From Shinella zoogloeoides (GTDB lineage: Bacteria; Pseudomonadota; Alphaproteobacteria; Rhizobiales; Rhizobiaceae), in the NCBI RefSeq assembly GCF_020883495.1, contig NZ_CP086611.1, forward strand, positions 308,553 to 372,552: a stretch of 64,000 bases of DNA, read 5' to 3'. Of this stretch, positions 18,327 to 26,923 are shown piece by piece. Position 1 is the stretch's first letter, and the number at the start of each line of letters is the position of its first letter. Under the pieces are notes generated by a model. The model had not been told where the DNA came from. It made no database searches and worked only from the letters and a program-made list of their open reading frames with translations. Made by a program: the position numbers and the translations under genes.

Positions 18327-19133
18327 ATGAGCATCCTTACATTCCGCAACGTCTCGCTGCGCTATCCGCCGGGTGCGGGGCGCAGCGCCGCGCGTGAAAA
18401 GCGCGTTCTCGAAGGCATCGACCTGCAGGTCGCCTCGGACGAGCTTGTCACCATCATCGGGCGCTCCGGTTCGGGCAAGACGAGCCTGCTCAATCTGGCG
18501 GCCGGTTTCATCGCGCCGACGGCGGGCGCGATCACCGTGGATGGCGCGCCCGTGCAGGGGCCTGCGGCGGACCGCGCGGTCGTCTTCCAGGACGATGCGC
18601 TCTATCCCTGGCTCGATGCGCGCGACAACATCGCCTTTCCCCTCAAGCTGAAGGGGCTTTCCATCGCCGCGCGCCGCGCGCGCGCCGATGCGCTTCTGGA
18701 GCGGGTCGGGCTTGCCGGGGCCGGCGACCGGCGCATCTGGGAGCTTTCCGGCGGCATGCGCCAGCGGGTCGGTATCGCCCGGGCGCTCGCGGCCGAGCCG
18801 CGCTTCCTGCTGCTGGACGAGCCGCTCGGCGCGCTCGATGCGCTGACGCGCACGCGCATGCAGGACTTCCTGCTGCGCATCAAGGCGGAAAGCCGCGCTG
18901 GCGCGCTTCTCATCACCCACAGCATCGAGGAGGCGCTGCTGCTCGGCACGCGCATTCTGGTGCTCTCGCCCAATCCGGGGCGGCTGACGGCGGAGATCGA
19001 AGCCGGTTTCAGCGCGGAAATTCTGGCCGGTGCGTCGATTGCCGCGGTGAAGGAGACGCCGCTCTTCAAGCGTATGCATGCCGGGCTGACCGGCCTCATC
19101 CATTCCGGCGCCGAAGAGGAGCTTGCCGCATGA
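18327..19133 (+). CDS. tauB: Taurine ABC transporter ATP-binding protein
   Basis: 268 residues from the ATG at 18327 (GGAGG 5 bases upstream). Walker A is GRSGSGKTS, the ABC signature is LSGGMRQRVGIARAL, and Walker B is FLLLDEPLGALDALTR. The gene powers the TauC permease. It lies 90 bp after tauA and overlaps tauC by 4 bp (ATGA). Confidence 0.93.
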   Translation: MSILTFRNVSLRYPPGAGRSAAREKRVLEGIDLQVASDELVTIIGRSGSGKTSLLNLAAGFIAPTAGAITVDGAPVQGPAADRAVVFQDDALYPWLDARDNIAFPLKLKGLSIAARRARADALLERVGLAGAGDRRIWELSGGMRQRVGIARALAAEPRFLLLDEPLGALDALTRTRMQDFLLRIKAESRAGALLITHSIEEALLLGTRILVLSPNPGRLTAEIEAGFSAEILAGASIAAVKETPLFKRMHAGLTGLIHSGAEEELAA

Positions 19134-19966
19134 CGTTCTCCGCCGATATCGAAGCCCTGCCGCAGCGGATCGAGACCGAGCCGGCCGCCCGCGCTCCCAC
19201 GCCCCTTCCCGTCCCCGTTATCTCGGCCATCACGGTCGCGGCGATCATCGCTCTCTGGGGCCTCGCCTCGGCCTATGCGCTGGTCTCGCCGGTTTTCTTG
19301 CCCTCCCCGCGGCAGGTGGCGATCGCCGCCTACAATCTCGCGGTCAAAGGCTTCGTGGATGCGACGCTCGCCGAGCATGTCGGCGCCAGCCTCTACCGCA
19401 TCTTCGGCGCGTTGATCGCCTCCGTCGCGATCGGCATTCCGGCGGGCATCGCCATCGGCACCAGCCGTATCGGCCGGGGCATTCTCGATCCCATCGTGGA
19501 GTTCCTGCGGCCGCTGCCGCCCCTTGCCTATCTGCCGCTCGTCATCATCTGGGCGGGTATCGGCGAAGCCTCGAAGATCACCGTCATCGCGCTTTCCATG
19601 CTGCCGTCGATCATCCTGTCGACCTCGGCCGGCGTGCGCTCCGTGTCGAAGGATCACGTCAATGCGGCGCGTTCGCTCGGCGCGAGCAAGCGACAGGTCC
19701 TCACGGAGGTCGTGCTGCCGAGCGCCGTGCCGTCCATCCTCACGGGCATCCGCATTGCGCTCGGCGCGGGCTGGACGACGCTGGTGGCGGCCGAACTGGT
19801 CGCGGCGACAAGCGGCATCGGCTTCATGATCCAGTCGGCGGCGCAGTTCCTCGTCACGGATATCGTGATCGCCGGCATCGTCGTCATCGCCCTGATCGCG
19901 ATCCTGCTGGAATATGTCGCCCGGCAGATCGAGCGGCGACTGGTGCCCTGGGCGTTCCAGCGCTGA
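19130..19966 (+). CDS. tauC: Taurine ABC transporter permease
   Basis: 278-residue inner-membrane permease with about six membrane segments. The EAA loop is HVNAARSLGASKRQVLTEVVLPSAVPSI, followed by the coupling glycine. PLPPLAYLPLVIIWAGIGEASK is typical of the SsuC/TauC group. It is translationally coupled to tauB and converges on the RpiR gene with 3 bp between stops. Confidence 0.93.
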   Translation: MTFSADIEALPQRIETEPAARAPTPLPVPVISAITVAAIIALWGLASAYALVSPVFLPSPRQVAIAAYNLAVKGFVDATLAEHVGASLYRIFGALIASVAIGIPAGIAIGTSRIGRGILDPIVEFLRPLPPLAYLPLVIIWAGIGEASKITVIALSMLPSIILSTSAGVRSVSKDHVNAARSLGASKRQVLTEVVLPSAVPSILTGIRIALGAGWTTLVAAELVAATSGIGFMIQSAAQFLVTDIVIAGIVVIALIAILLEYVARQIERRLVPWAFQR

Positions 19967-19969
19967 CGG

Positions 19970-20833
19970 TCAGTCGCCCAGAAGCTGCCGGTCGTCGCCG
20001 TCGCGGCGGCTGACCAGTTCCTCCTTGATGGCGCGCAGCGTCTTCAGCGATTTCGGCCGGTCGGCATAGGCGACGAGGTTCGCCAGCATGTCGATGATCG
20101 CGAGACAGGCATAGCGTGTCGCGGTGGGGCGGAAGATGTTCGAGCCCTCCGGCAGGTCCACGGCGATAACCACATCCGCCGCCGCTGCGACGGGCGATCC
20201 GCCCTGGGTGACGACGATGGTCGGCGCGCCGTGCCGGCGCGCCAGTTCCAGGCAATGGACGAGGGCCGGGTCGCGCCCGGTGAAGGAGGAACCGAAGACC
20301 ACCGTGCCCGGCTGCACAGCGGCCGCCAGCATCGCGTTCATATTGTGGTCGTTCGAGGCGTGGATGCGGCATCCCAGCCGAAAAAGCCGGTTGTGCAGCT
20401 CGTTGACGATCATGGCCGAATTGCCGCTCGCCCCGAAAGCCTGGATGAAGCTGGCCCCGCCCAGCAGCCGGGCCGCCGTTTCCAGCGCGGCAAGGTCGAG
20501 CTGGCCGTGCATCTGGAACAGGGCGTTCTGCGCCTTGGCGACGATGTCGCGGGCGACGTCGCCCGGTGTTTCCGCCGCCACATCCGGCTTGACGTAACGC
20601 AGGCCCACATAGGCAAGCTTGGCGAGCTGCACCTTGAAATCCGGAAATCCCTTGCAGCCCAGCCGGCGGCAGAACCGCGTGACGGTGGGCGGCGAGACGC
20701 CGGCGCGCGTGGCAAGCGCGCCGATGGAGGCGTTCGTCACGAAGTCCACGTCGTCGAGCGCGATCTGCGCAAGCTTCCTGTCGAGGCCGGACAGCCTGCC
20801 GTCCTCGTCCGACAACGCATGAAACAGGTCCAT
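19970..20833 (-). CDS. MurR/RpiR-family regulator with SIS domain
   Basis: 287 residues. The N-terminal RpiR-type HTH (residues about 1-77, with ASIGALATRAGVSPPTVTRFCR) is followed by a SIS sugar-isomerase-like domain (about 115-245) that usually binds a phosphosugar or amino-sugar effector. It is divergent from the MlrC-type peptidase gene, so it probably regulates that gene or itself. A GATTTTCAT/ATGAAAATC inverted pair lies in the shared promoter region. Confidence 0.92.
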   Translation of the reverse strand: MDLFHALSDEDGRLSGLDRKLAQIALDDVDFVTNASIGALATRAGVSPPTVTRFCRRLGCKGFPDFKVQLAKLAYVGLRYVKPDVAAETPGDVARDIVAKAQNALFQMHGQLDLAALETAARLLGGASFIQAFGASGNSAMIVNELHNRLFRLGCRIHASNDHNMNAMLAAAVQPGTVVFGSSFTGRDPALVHCLELARRHGAPTIVVTQGGSPVAAAADVVIAVDLPEGSNIFRPTATRYACLAIIDMLANLVAYADRPKSLKTLRAIKEELVSRRDGDDRQLLGD

Positions 20834-21261
20834 CGGGTTCCTCCGCCCTTGACGCGGGCCATATGCGTGAAAATGAATTTCTCCATGGCTTTCATATCAT
20901 GGACGGGAAAGCCATCAAGAGGCGTGGGCAAGGCGGCTTCCCTCGCCTTGTTTTCCGGCTGACCTCCCGTCGGATCAAAAATATTTTCGCGCGTCGGCGC
21001 TGTAAAACAGCCTGTTTCGGTGCGGCTTGTGAAAACTCCGACCATTGCACGGTTGCCGATTTTCATGCCTCCCTCGGATCTCCGGCATTCGGGGCTGCGC
21101 CGGATGAAAATCCTGCCGGAAAAACGCCCCTGAAAAACGGCCGGCCTGGCGCATGGCGGACCATGGCCGATATGTTGACTTTTCAGGCGATTGTCGCATG
21201 TTCAGGAAAATCGTTTACATGGCTGCGGCATACGGCACGCACCCTGATAGGGAATGGACAC
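20834..21261. promoter_or_regulatory. Divergent promoter region between the RpiR regulator and the MlrC peptidase
   Basis: 428 bp with no convincing gene, AT-richer than its flanks. GATTTTCAT (21058-21066) and ATGAAAATC (21104-21112) form a 9-base inverted pair with a 37-base gap. TGAAAA-type half sites recur at 20868 and 21030. RpiR proteins often bind palindromes of this composition, so this is a candidate operator region. Confidence 0.35.
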
Positions 21262-22743
21262 ATGCGCATCTTCACGGCTTCCCTCGCGACCGAGACCAAC
21301 ACCTTTTCCCCCGTTCCCACGGATATGAATTCCTTCAAGGCGGCGTTCTATGCCGGCCCGGGCGAGCATCCCGATACGCCGACGCTCTGCTCCTCGGTGG
21401 TGCCGATCCTGCGCCATCGCGGCCGGGCGGAAGGGTTCACCGTCATCGAGGGCACATCCTGCTGGGCGGAACCGGCGGGCCTCATCCAGCGCCAGACCTA
21501 CGAGACCCTGCGCGACCGGATCCTCGACGAACTCAAGGCGGCCCTGCCCGTGGATGCGGTGGTCCTCGGCCTGCACGGCGCGATGGTGGCGCAGGGCTAT
21601 GACGACCCGGAGGGCGATTTCCTCGCCCGTATCCGCGAAATGGTCGGTCCCAAGGTCCTGATCGCCGTCGAGTTCGACCCGCATAGCCACCTCACCGCCA
21701 AGCGCGTCGCCAATCTCGATATCATGGCGGCCTTCCTCGAATTTCCGCACACGGATTTCGAGGAACGCGGCGAGCATGTGGTGGAACTGGCGTTGCGCAC
21801 CCTGAAGGGGGAGATCAAGCCGGTCGTTTCCACCTTCGACTGCCGCATGATCACCATCTACCCGACGAGCCGCGAGCCGATGCGCTCCTATGTCGACCGC
21901 CTGAAGGCGATGGAAGGCCGCGACGGCATTCTTTCCGTCTCCGTCATCCACGGTTTCATGGCTGGCGATGTGCCGGAGATGGGCACGCGTATCGTGGTCG
22001 TCACGGATGGCGACAAGGCGAAGGGCGACGCGCTGGCCGAAAAGCTGGGCCATGAACTCTACGGTCTGCGCAGGCAGACCGCCATGCCGATGCTCGACAC
22101 GGAATCCGGCCTCGACCGGGCGGCGGCGGTGCGCGCCGGGCGGCCGGACAAGCCGGTCGTCATCGCCGACGTCTGGGACAATCCCGGCGGCGGTGTCGCG
22201 GGCGACGCCACCTTCATCCTGCGCCGGATGATCGAGCGCGGTTTGCAGGATGTCGCGGTCGCCACCATCTGGGACCCCATCGCCGTTTCCTTCTGCCATG
22301 CGGCAGGGCAAGGCGCGGAACTGGCCCTGCGCTTCGGCGGCAAGTCCGGCCCGGAAGGCGGCGAGCCGCTGGACCTGCGCGTTACGGTTCAGGCGGTCTT
22401 CGACGCCGGCTGGCAGAGCTTCCGCAACAGCCGCGTGACGCTCGGCGCGGCGGCCGTGGTGCGTCCGCTCGGCACGACCATCGATATCGTGCTGATCACC
22501 AGCCGCACCCAGACCTATGAGCCGGATATCTTCTCCAACCAGGGCGTGGACTTCACGAAAAAGGCCTTCCTGCTGGTGAAGTCGACCAACCATTTCCATG
22601 CCGGTTTCCAGCCCATCTCCTCCGAGATCGTCTATGTCGCGGCCCCGACCTCCTATCCGACGGACCCGGCCACCACGGCCTATCGCAAGGCGCGGCTCGA
22701 CCTGTGGCCGCGCGTTGCCGATCCGCTCGGTCTGGAGGGCTGA
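21262..22743 (+). CDS. M81-family metallopeptidase, MlrC-like
   Basis: 493 residues from the ATG at 21262; the frame is open upstream but the family begins MRIFTASLATETNTFSP. MlrC was described as the last enzyme of microcystin-LR breakdown. The broader family is common in Rhizobiaceae near transport genes and is probably a general zinc peptidase or amidohydrolase. Visible motifs are LGLHGAMVAQGYDDPEGD, VEFDPHSHLTAKRV with likely metal ligands, VIADVWDNPGGGVAGDATF, and a C-terminal KSTNHFHAGFQPI. It is probably controlled by the divergent RpiR protein. Confidence 0.88.
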   Translation: MRIFTASLATETNTFSPVPTDMNSFKAAFYAGPGEHPDTPTLCSSVVPILRHRGRAEGFTVIEGTSCWAEPAGLIQRQTYETLRDRILDELKAALPVDAVVLGLHGAMVAQGYDDPEGDFLARIREMVGPKVLIAVEFDPHSHLTAKRVANLDIMAAFLEFPHTDFEERGEHVVELALRTLKGEIKPVVSTFDCRMITIYPTSREPMRSYVDRLKAMEGRDGILSVSVIHGFMAGDVPEMGTRIVVVTDGDKAKGDALAEKLGHELYGLRRQTAMPMLDTESGLDRAAAVRAGRPDKPVVIADVWDNPGGGVAGDATFILRRMIERGLQDVAVATIWDPIAVSFCHAAGQGAELALRFGGKSGPEGGEPLDLRVTVQAVFDAGWQSFRNSRVTLGAAAVVRPLGTTIDIVLITSRTQTYEPDIFSNQGVDFTKKAFLLVKSTNHFHAGFQPISSEIVYVAAPTSYPTDPATTAYRKARLDLWPRVADPLGLEG

Positions 22744-22852
22744 TCCTGCGCTTTCACCGCGCGCGGCAATTTTTTGAATTGAGGCGAAAAGCGTCCGAGA
22801 TTTGCCACATCCCGGGCTAGGATGCGGCCATTGCCTCAGCGCGGGTCGGAAC

Positions 22853-25450
22853 ATGTCGGATGAGAAGAGTGCGGTTGTCGAAGATCGGGCCTCGCATGTT
22901 GTCCGGTTGCTCCTGACCTACAGGCTCTACATCCTCGGTGCGGCGAGCCTTCTCGTCTTCGCGCTCGTTGCATTCGGCATCTACCGGCTGACCGATGAGG
23001 TGCGTTACGACGAGGTGCTCGCTGCGCTTGCGGATACGCCCTGGAGCGCCATGGTCCTTGCCGCGCTGTTCACCGGCCTCAGCTTCGTCGCCCTGATCCT
23101 CTACGATTCCAACGCGCTCGATCATATCGGCCGCCGCCTGCCCTTCCCCTCCGTCGCGGTAACGGCCTTCATCGCTTATGCAGTGGGCAATACGGTCGGC
23201 TTCGGGCCGCTCAGCGGCGGCGCGATCCGCTTTCGCGCCTATTCGCGCCTCGGCCTTTCGCCGGGCGAGATCGCGCGCGTCATCGCCTTCGTCACGCTGT
23301 CCTTCGGCCTTGGCCTTCTGTCCGTCAGCGCGCTCGCCACGCTTGCCGTCGCCCCGCGCGTTGCGGGCATCCTCGGCGTGGACCCGCTGTGGCTGCGCGC
23401 CCTCGCCGCCCTTGTCCTTCTCGTGCTGGCCGGCCTGTTCTATATGGGGCGCAACGGGCGGGTCATCGGGATCGGCGGTTTCAGCCTGCGCCTGCCGGAC
23501 AGTCGCACGGCATCGCGCCAGTTCCTCGTCTCGGCCTTCGATATCGCCGCAGCCGCCTCCGTGCTCTACGTGCTCCTGCCGGAAACCCATGTCGGCTGGC
23601 CGACCTTCCTCGCCGTCTACGCCGTGGCCATCGGCTTCGGCGTGCTGAGCCATGTGCCGGCGGGCCTCGGCGTCTTCGAGGCGGTCGTCATGGCGGGTCT
23701 TTCCAACGCCATCGGCATCGACCAGCTTCTCGGCAGCCTCGTGCTCTACCGGTTGATCTACTATGTCCTGCCGCTGCTGCTGGCGACCGTGCTGCTGCTC
23801 GTCACCGAAATGCGCCAGCTCGTGCTGAAACCCCAGGTCGCCGATGCGGCGCAGCTTGCCGGCAAGCTGGCTCCGGCGCTGATCGCCACGCTCGCGCTGG
23901 TGCTGGGCGTCATGCTGATTTTCTCGAGCGTGGTGCCCTCGCCCGATTCCGATCTCGACTTCCTCTCCACCTATCTGCCGCTGCCCATCGTCGAGGGCGC
24001 GCATTTCCTGTCCAGCCTGCTCGGGCTTCTGCTGATCGTGGCGGCGCGCGGTCTCGGCCAGCGGCTGGACGGCGCCTGGTGGGTGGCGCTCGCGGGGGCC
24101 TCGGTGGCCTTCGCCTTCGCGTTCCTGAAGGCCATCGCCGTCTTCGAGGCGGGCCTGCTCGCGCTCCTCATCGTGGCGCTGCTGGTGAATGCGCGGGCCT
24201 TCGACCGGCATAGCTCGCTCTTCAAACAGGCGCTCGGGCCATCCTGGCTTGCGGCCATCGCCGTCGTGCTGGCGACCGCCTTCGTCATCCTGCTCTTTGT
24301 CTACCGCGATACGGAATATGCCCATGAGCTGTGGTGGCAGTTCGAGTTTTCCGAGGAAGCGCCGCGCGGCCTGCGCGCGCTGCTCGGCCTCTGCATCGCC
24401 GCCTCCGCGCTCGCGCTTTCCAGCCTGCTGCGGCCCGCGCATTTCCGCACCGACGCTCCCGCGGCGGCCGAGCTGGAACAGGCGGTCGCCGTCACGATGG
24501 CGCAGGACGGCGCGGATGCCAATCTGGTGCGGATGGGCGACAAGCGGCTGCTGTTCTCGCCCTCCGGCCGTTCCTACATCATGTACGGCATCCATGGCCG
24601 GTCATGGATCGCGCTCGCCGATCCCGTCGGCATCGAGGAGGAATTCGCGGAGCTTGTCTGGCAGTTCGCCGCCACGGCCCGCACCGGCGGCGGCCGGGCC
24701 GCCTTTTACCAGATATCGCCCGCGCTGCTGGCCGCCTGTGCGGATGTCGGCCTCCGGGCCTTCAAGCTCGGCGAAATCGCGCTGATCGACCTTGTGCATT
24801 TCGACATGAAGGGCAGCCGCTTCGCCAACCTGCGGCAATCGGCCAGCCGCGGCCTTCGCGATGGCCTTGCCTTTTCCGTCGCCCGGCCGGAGGAGCTGGG
24901 GCCGATCGTTGCGGATCTGCGCGCCGTATCCGATGGCTGGCTCGCCCACCACAACGCAAAGGAAAAGACGTTCTCGCTGGGCGCGTTCGAGGAGGGATAC
25001 GTGCTCTCGCAGCCCGTCGCCGTCGTGCGGCTCGAAGGGCGGATTGTCGCTTTCGCCACGCTGATGGTGACGGACACGAAAGCGGAGGCGACGGTGGACC
25101 TGATGCGCTTCGCCTCGGACGCGCCGAAGGGCACGATGGATTTCCTCTTCGTCGGCATTCTCGATTATCTGAAGGCCCAGGGCTACCGGCAGTTCAACCT
25201 CGGCATGGCGCCGCTGTCCGGCATGGCGCGGCGCGAGGCGGCCCCGGTCTGGGACCGCGTCGGCGGCGCGCTCTTCGAGCACGGCGAGCGCTTCTACAAT
25301 TTCAAGGGCCTGCGTGCCTTCAAGTCGAAGTTCCACCCGCGCTGGGAGCCGCGTTACCTCGCGGTCTCCAATGGCACGGGCGCGGCGCTCGCGCTGATGG
25401 ACGTGACCTTTCTCATCGGCGGCGGCGTCAAAGGGGTGATTTCCAAATGA
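22853..25450 (+). CDS. mprF: Lysylphosphatidylglycerol synthase/flippase (MprF, LpiA)
   Basis: Transfers lysine from Lys-tRNA to phosphatidylglycerol and flips the product, which reduces negative surface charge and raises resistance to cationic peptides and acid. It has 865 residues from the ATG at 22853. An N-terminal region of a dozen or more membrane segments (about 1-520) is followed by the cytosolic GNAT-like transferase domain (about 540-855, DUF2156). There SYIMYGIHGRSWIALADPVG and the late NFKGLRAFKSKFHPRWEPRYL are characteristic. The stop overlaps the acvB start (ATGA), the conserved lpiA-acvB operon of rhizobia and agrobacteria, which is acid-inducible in R. tropici. Confidence 0.94.
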   Translation: MSDEKSAVVEDRASHVVRLLLTYRLYILGAASLLVFALVAFGIYRLTDEVRYDEVLAALADTPWSAMVLAALFTGLSFVALILYDSNALDHIGRRLPFPSVAVTAFIAYAVGNTVGFGPLSGGAIRFRAYSRLGLSPGEIARVIAFVTLSFGLGLLSVSALATLAVAPRVAGILGVDPLWLRALAALVLLVLAGLFYMGRNGRVIGIGGFSLRLPDSRTASRQFLVSAFDIAAAASVLYVLLPETHVGWPTFLAVYAVAIGFGVLSHVPAGLGVFEAVVMAGLSNAIGIDQLLGSLVLYRLIYYVLPLLLATVLLLVTEMRQLVLKPQVADAAQLAGKLAPALIATLALVLGVMLIFSSVVPSPDSDLDFLSTYLPLPIVEGAHFLSSLLGLLLIVAARGLGQRLDGAWWVALAGASVAFAFAFLKAIAVFEAGLLALLIVALLVNARAFDRHSSLFKQALGPSWLAAIAVVLATAFVILLFVYRDTEYAHELWWQFEFSEEAPRGLRALLGLCIAASALALSSLLRPAHFRTDAPAAAELEQAVAVTMAQDGADANLVRMGDKRLLFSPSGRSYIMYGIHGRSWIALADPVGIEEEFAELVWQFAATARTGGGRAAFYQISPALLAACADVGLRAFKLGEIALIDLVHFDMKGSRFANLRQSASRGLRDGLAFSVARPEELGPIVADLRAVSDGWLAHHNAKEKTFSLGAFEEGYVLSQPVAVVRLEGRIVAFATLMVTDTKAEATVDLMRFASDAPKGTMDFLFVGILDYLKAQGYRQFNLGMAPLSGMARREAAPVWDRVGGALFEHGERFYNFKGLRAFKSKFHPRWEPRYLAVSNGTGAALALMDVTFLIGGGVKGVISK

Positions 25451-26808
25451 ACATGTTGCATCGCATGGCCGTGGCCGGGCTGCTCGCCGGCCTTTTGCCG
25501 CTCTCTGCCGCCGCCAAAGCGCCGCGCTTCGACATGGGCATGATCCCCGGCGGCCATGTCCTGCTGCCGGAGGATACGCCCGAGGCCAACATCTTCCTGA
25601 TCTCGGACGCCGGCGGATGGGGCGCGCAGGAAGACCGGCAGGCGGCCGAGTTGGTGGACAAGGGGGCGGCGGTGATCGGCATCGATTTTCCGGCCTATCT
25701 CAAGGCCCTGCAGGCGGACGACGGCGAATGCGTCTACATGATCTCGGATATCGAGTCGGTCGCCCAGCAGGTGCAGCGCGCGACGGGGGCGACACGTTAC
25801 AGCCCGCCCATCGTCGCCGGTATCGGCGAAGGCGGCGCTCTGGCGCTGGCCATGATCGCGCAAAGCCCGGCGGCGACGATCGGCGAAGCCATCGCCGTCG
25901 ATCCCGAGGCCGGCATTCCCCTCGATAAGGTCCTGTGTACGCCCGCCACCAAAACCACCGTGGCCGGCCGCACGGTCTACGGCCTCACCGACGGCCCGCT
26001 GCCGGCTGCCGTGACGGTGCTGCTGACCGACAAGGCGCCGCAGGCGGGGCGCGACCATGCGGTGGCGCTCAAACAGGTGCATGGCGATATCGACGTGCGG
26101 GACGTTGCCGCGCCGGCGGCCGATGCCCTGTCGCAGGCGCTCGCCGACCGGGTGGACGCGGCCGGCGATACCGATACGCCCCTCGGCCTGCCGCTCACCG
26201 TTCTCAAGGCAAAGCCCGCGCTCGATACGATGGCGGTGGTCTATTCCGGCGACGGTGGCTGGCGCGATATCGACAAGCAGGTGGCGGGGGCGCTGCAGGA
26301 GCGCGGCATTCCCGTCGTCGGCGTGGATTCGCTGCGTTACTTCTGGTCCGAGCGCAAGCCGCAGGAAACGGCCGATGACCTTGCGCGTATCATCGAGGCT
26401 TTCCGCAAGGAGTGGAATGTCAGGCATGTGCTGCTCGTCGGCTATTCCTTCGGTGCGGACATTCTGCCGGCGACCTACAATCGCCTTGCCGCCGCCGACA
26501 GGGCGCGCGTGCCGCAGGTCACGCTGATGGCGCTCTCCCATCAGGTCGACTACGAGATTTCCGTCAGCGGTTGGCTCGGCGTTGCCGGCGCGGGGGCCGG
26601 GGGCGATCCGGTCAACGATATTGCGAAGATCGAGCCGGGCCGGGTGCAATGCATCTACGGCTCGGACGAGGACGACGACCCCTGCCCTACGCTGAAGGCT
26701 TCCGGCGTGGAATCCATCTCCATCGACGGCGGGCATCACTTCGACGGCGATTACGAGGCCCTTGCGGAGCGCATCGTGACGGGCCTCAAGCGGCGGCTTG
26801 CGCAGTAA
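25447..26808 (+). CDS. acvB: AcvB/VirJ-family periplasmic lysyl-phosphatidylglycerol hydrolase
   Basis: 453 residues. A cleavable signal peptide (about residues 1-23, ending SAAA) is followed by two VirJ-like alpha/beta-hydrolase regions. The second holds the nucleophile motif GYSFG (Ser334) and a late GGHHFDGDY with the probable catalytic His. In Agrobacterium, AcvB removes lysyl-phosphatidylglycerol made by LpiA and is needed for type IV secretion of T-DNA. The 4-bp overlap with mprF couples synthesis and hydrolysis. A frame open far upstream in the same phase is only a shadow of mprF. Confidence 0.92.
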   Translation: MNMLHRMAVAGLLAGLLPLSAAAKAPRFDMGMIPGGHVLLPEDTPEANIFLISDAGGWGAQEDRQAAELVDKGAAVIGIDFPAYLKALQADDGECVYMISDIESVAQQVQRATGATRYSPPIVAGIGEGGALALAMIAQSPAATIGEAIAVDPEAGIPLDKVLCTPATKTTVAGRTVYGLTDGPLPAAVTVLLTDKAPQAGRDHAVALKQVHGDIDVRDVAAPAADALSQALADRVDAAGDTDTPLGLPLTVLKAKPALDTMAVVYSGDGGWRDIDKQVAGALQERGIPVVGVDSLRYFWSERKPQETADDLARIIEAFRKEWNVRHVLLVGYSFGADILPATYNRLAAADRARVPQVTLMALSHQVDYEISVSGWLGVAGAGAGGDPVNDIAKIEPGRVQCIYGSDEDDDPCPTLKASGVESISIDGGHHFDGDYEALAERIVTGLKRRLAQ

Positions 26809-26923
26809 CGGCTCCCGCAATGGCAAGTCTTGCATTTTTGTTGTCGACACGATGGGGCGAATATCGCTAGGAATCGCCGTCAGGTCCGGCGTTTCGCCGG
26901 GCAGAACGCGAGGAGAGTCGAGA

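Noticed and set aside
24331..25446. Possible 372-residue N-terminal extension of AcvB
   Set aside because: The extension reads in the wrong frame through mprF and is Arg/Ala-rich. AcvB has its own signal peptide beginning at the ATG 25447.
22853..26808. Sign of a Ti/Ri plasmid virulence region because of acvB
   Set aside because: AcvB is commonly chromosomal and paired with lpiA. No vir genes, T-DNA borders or conjugation genes are in the window.
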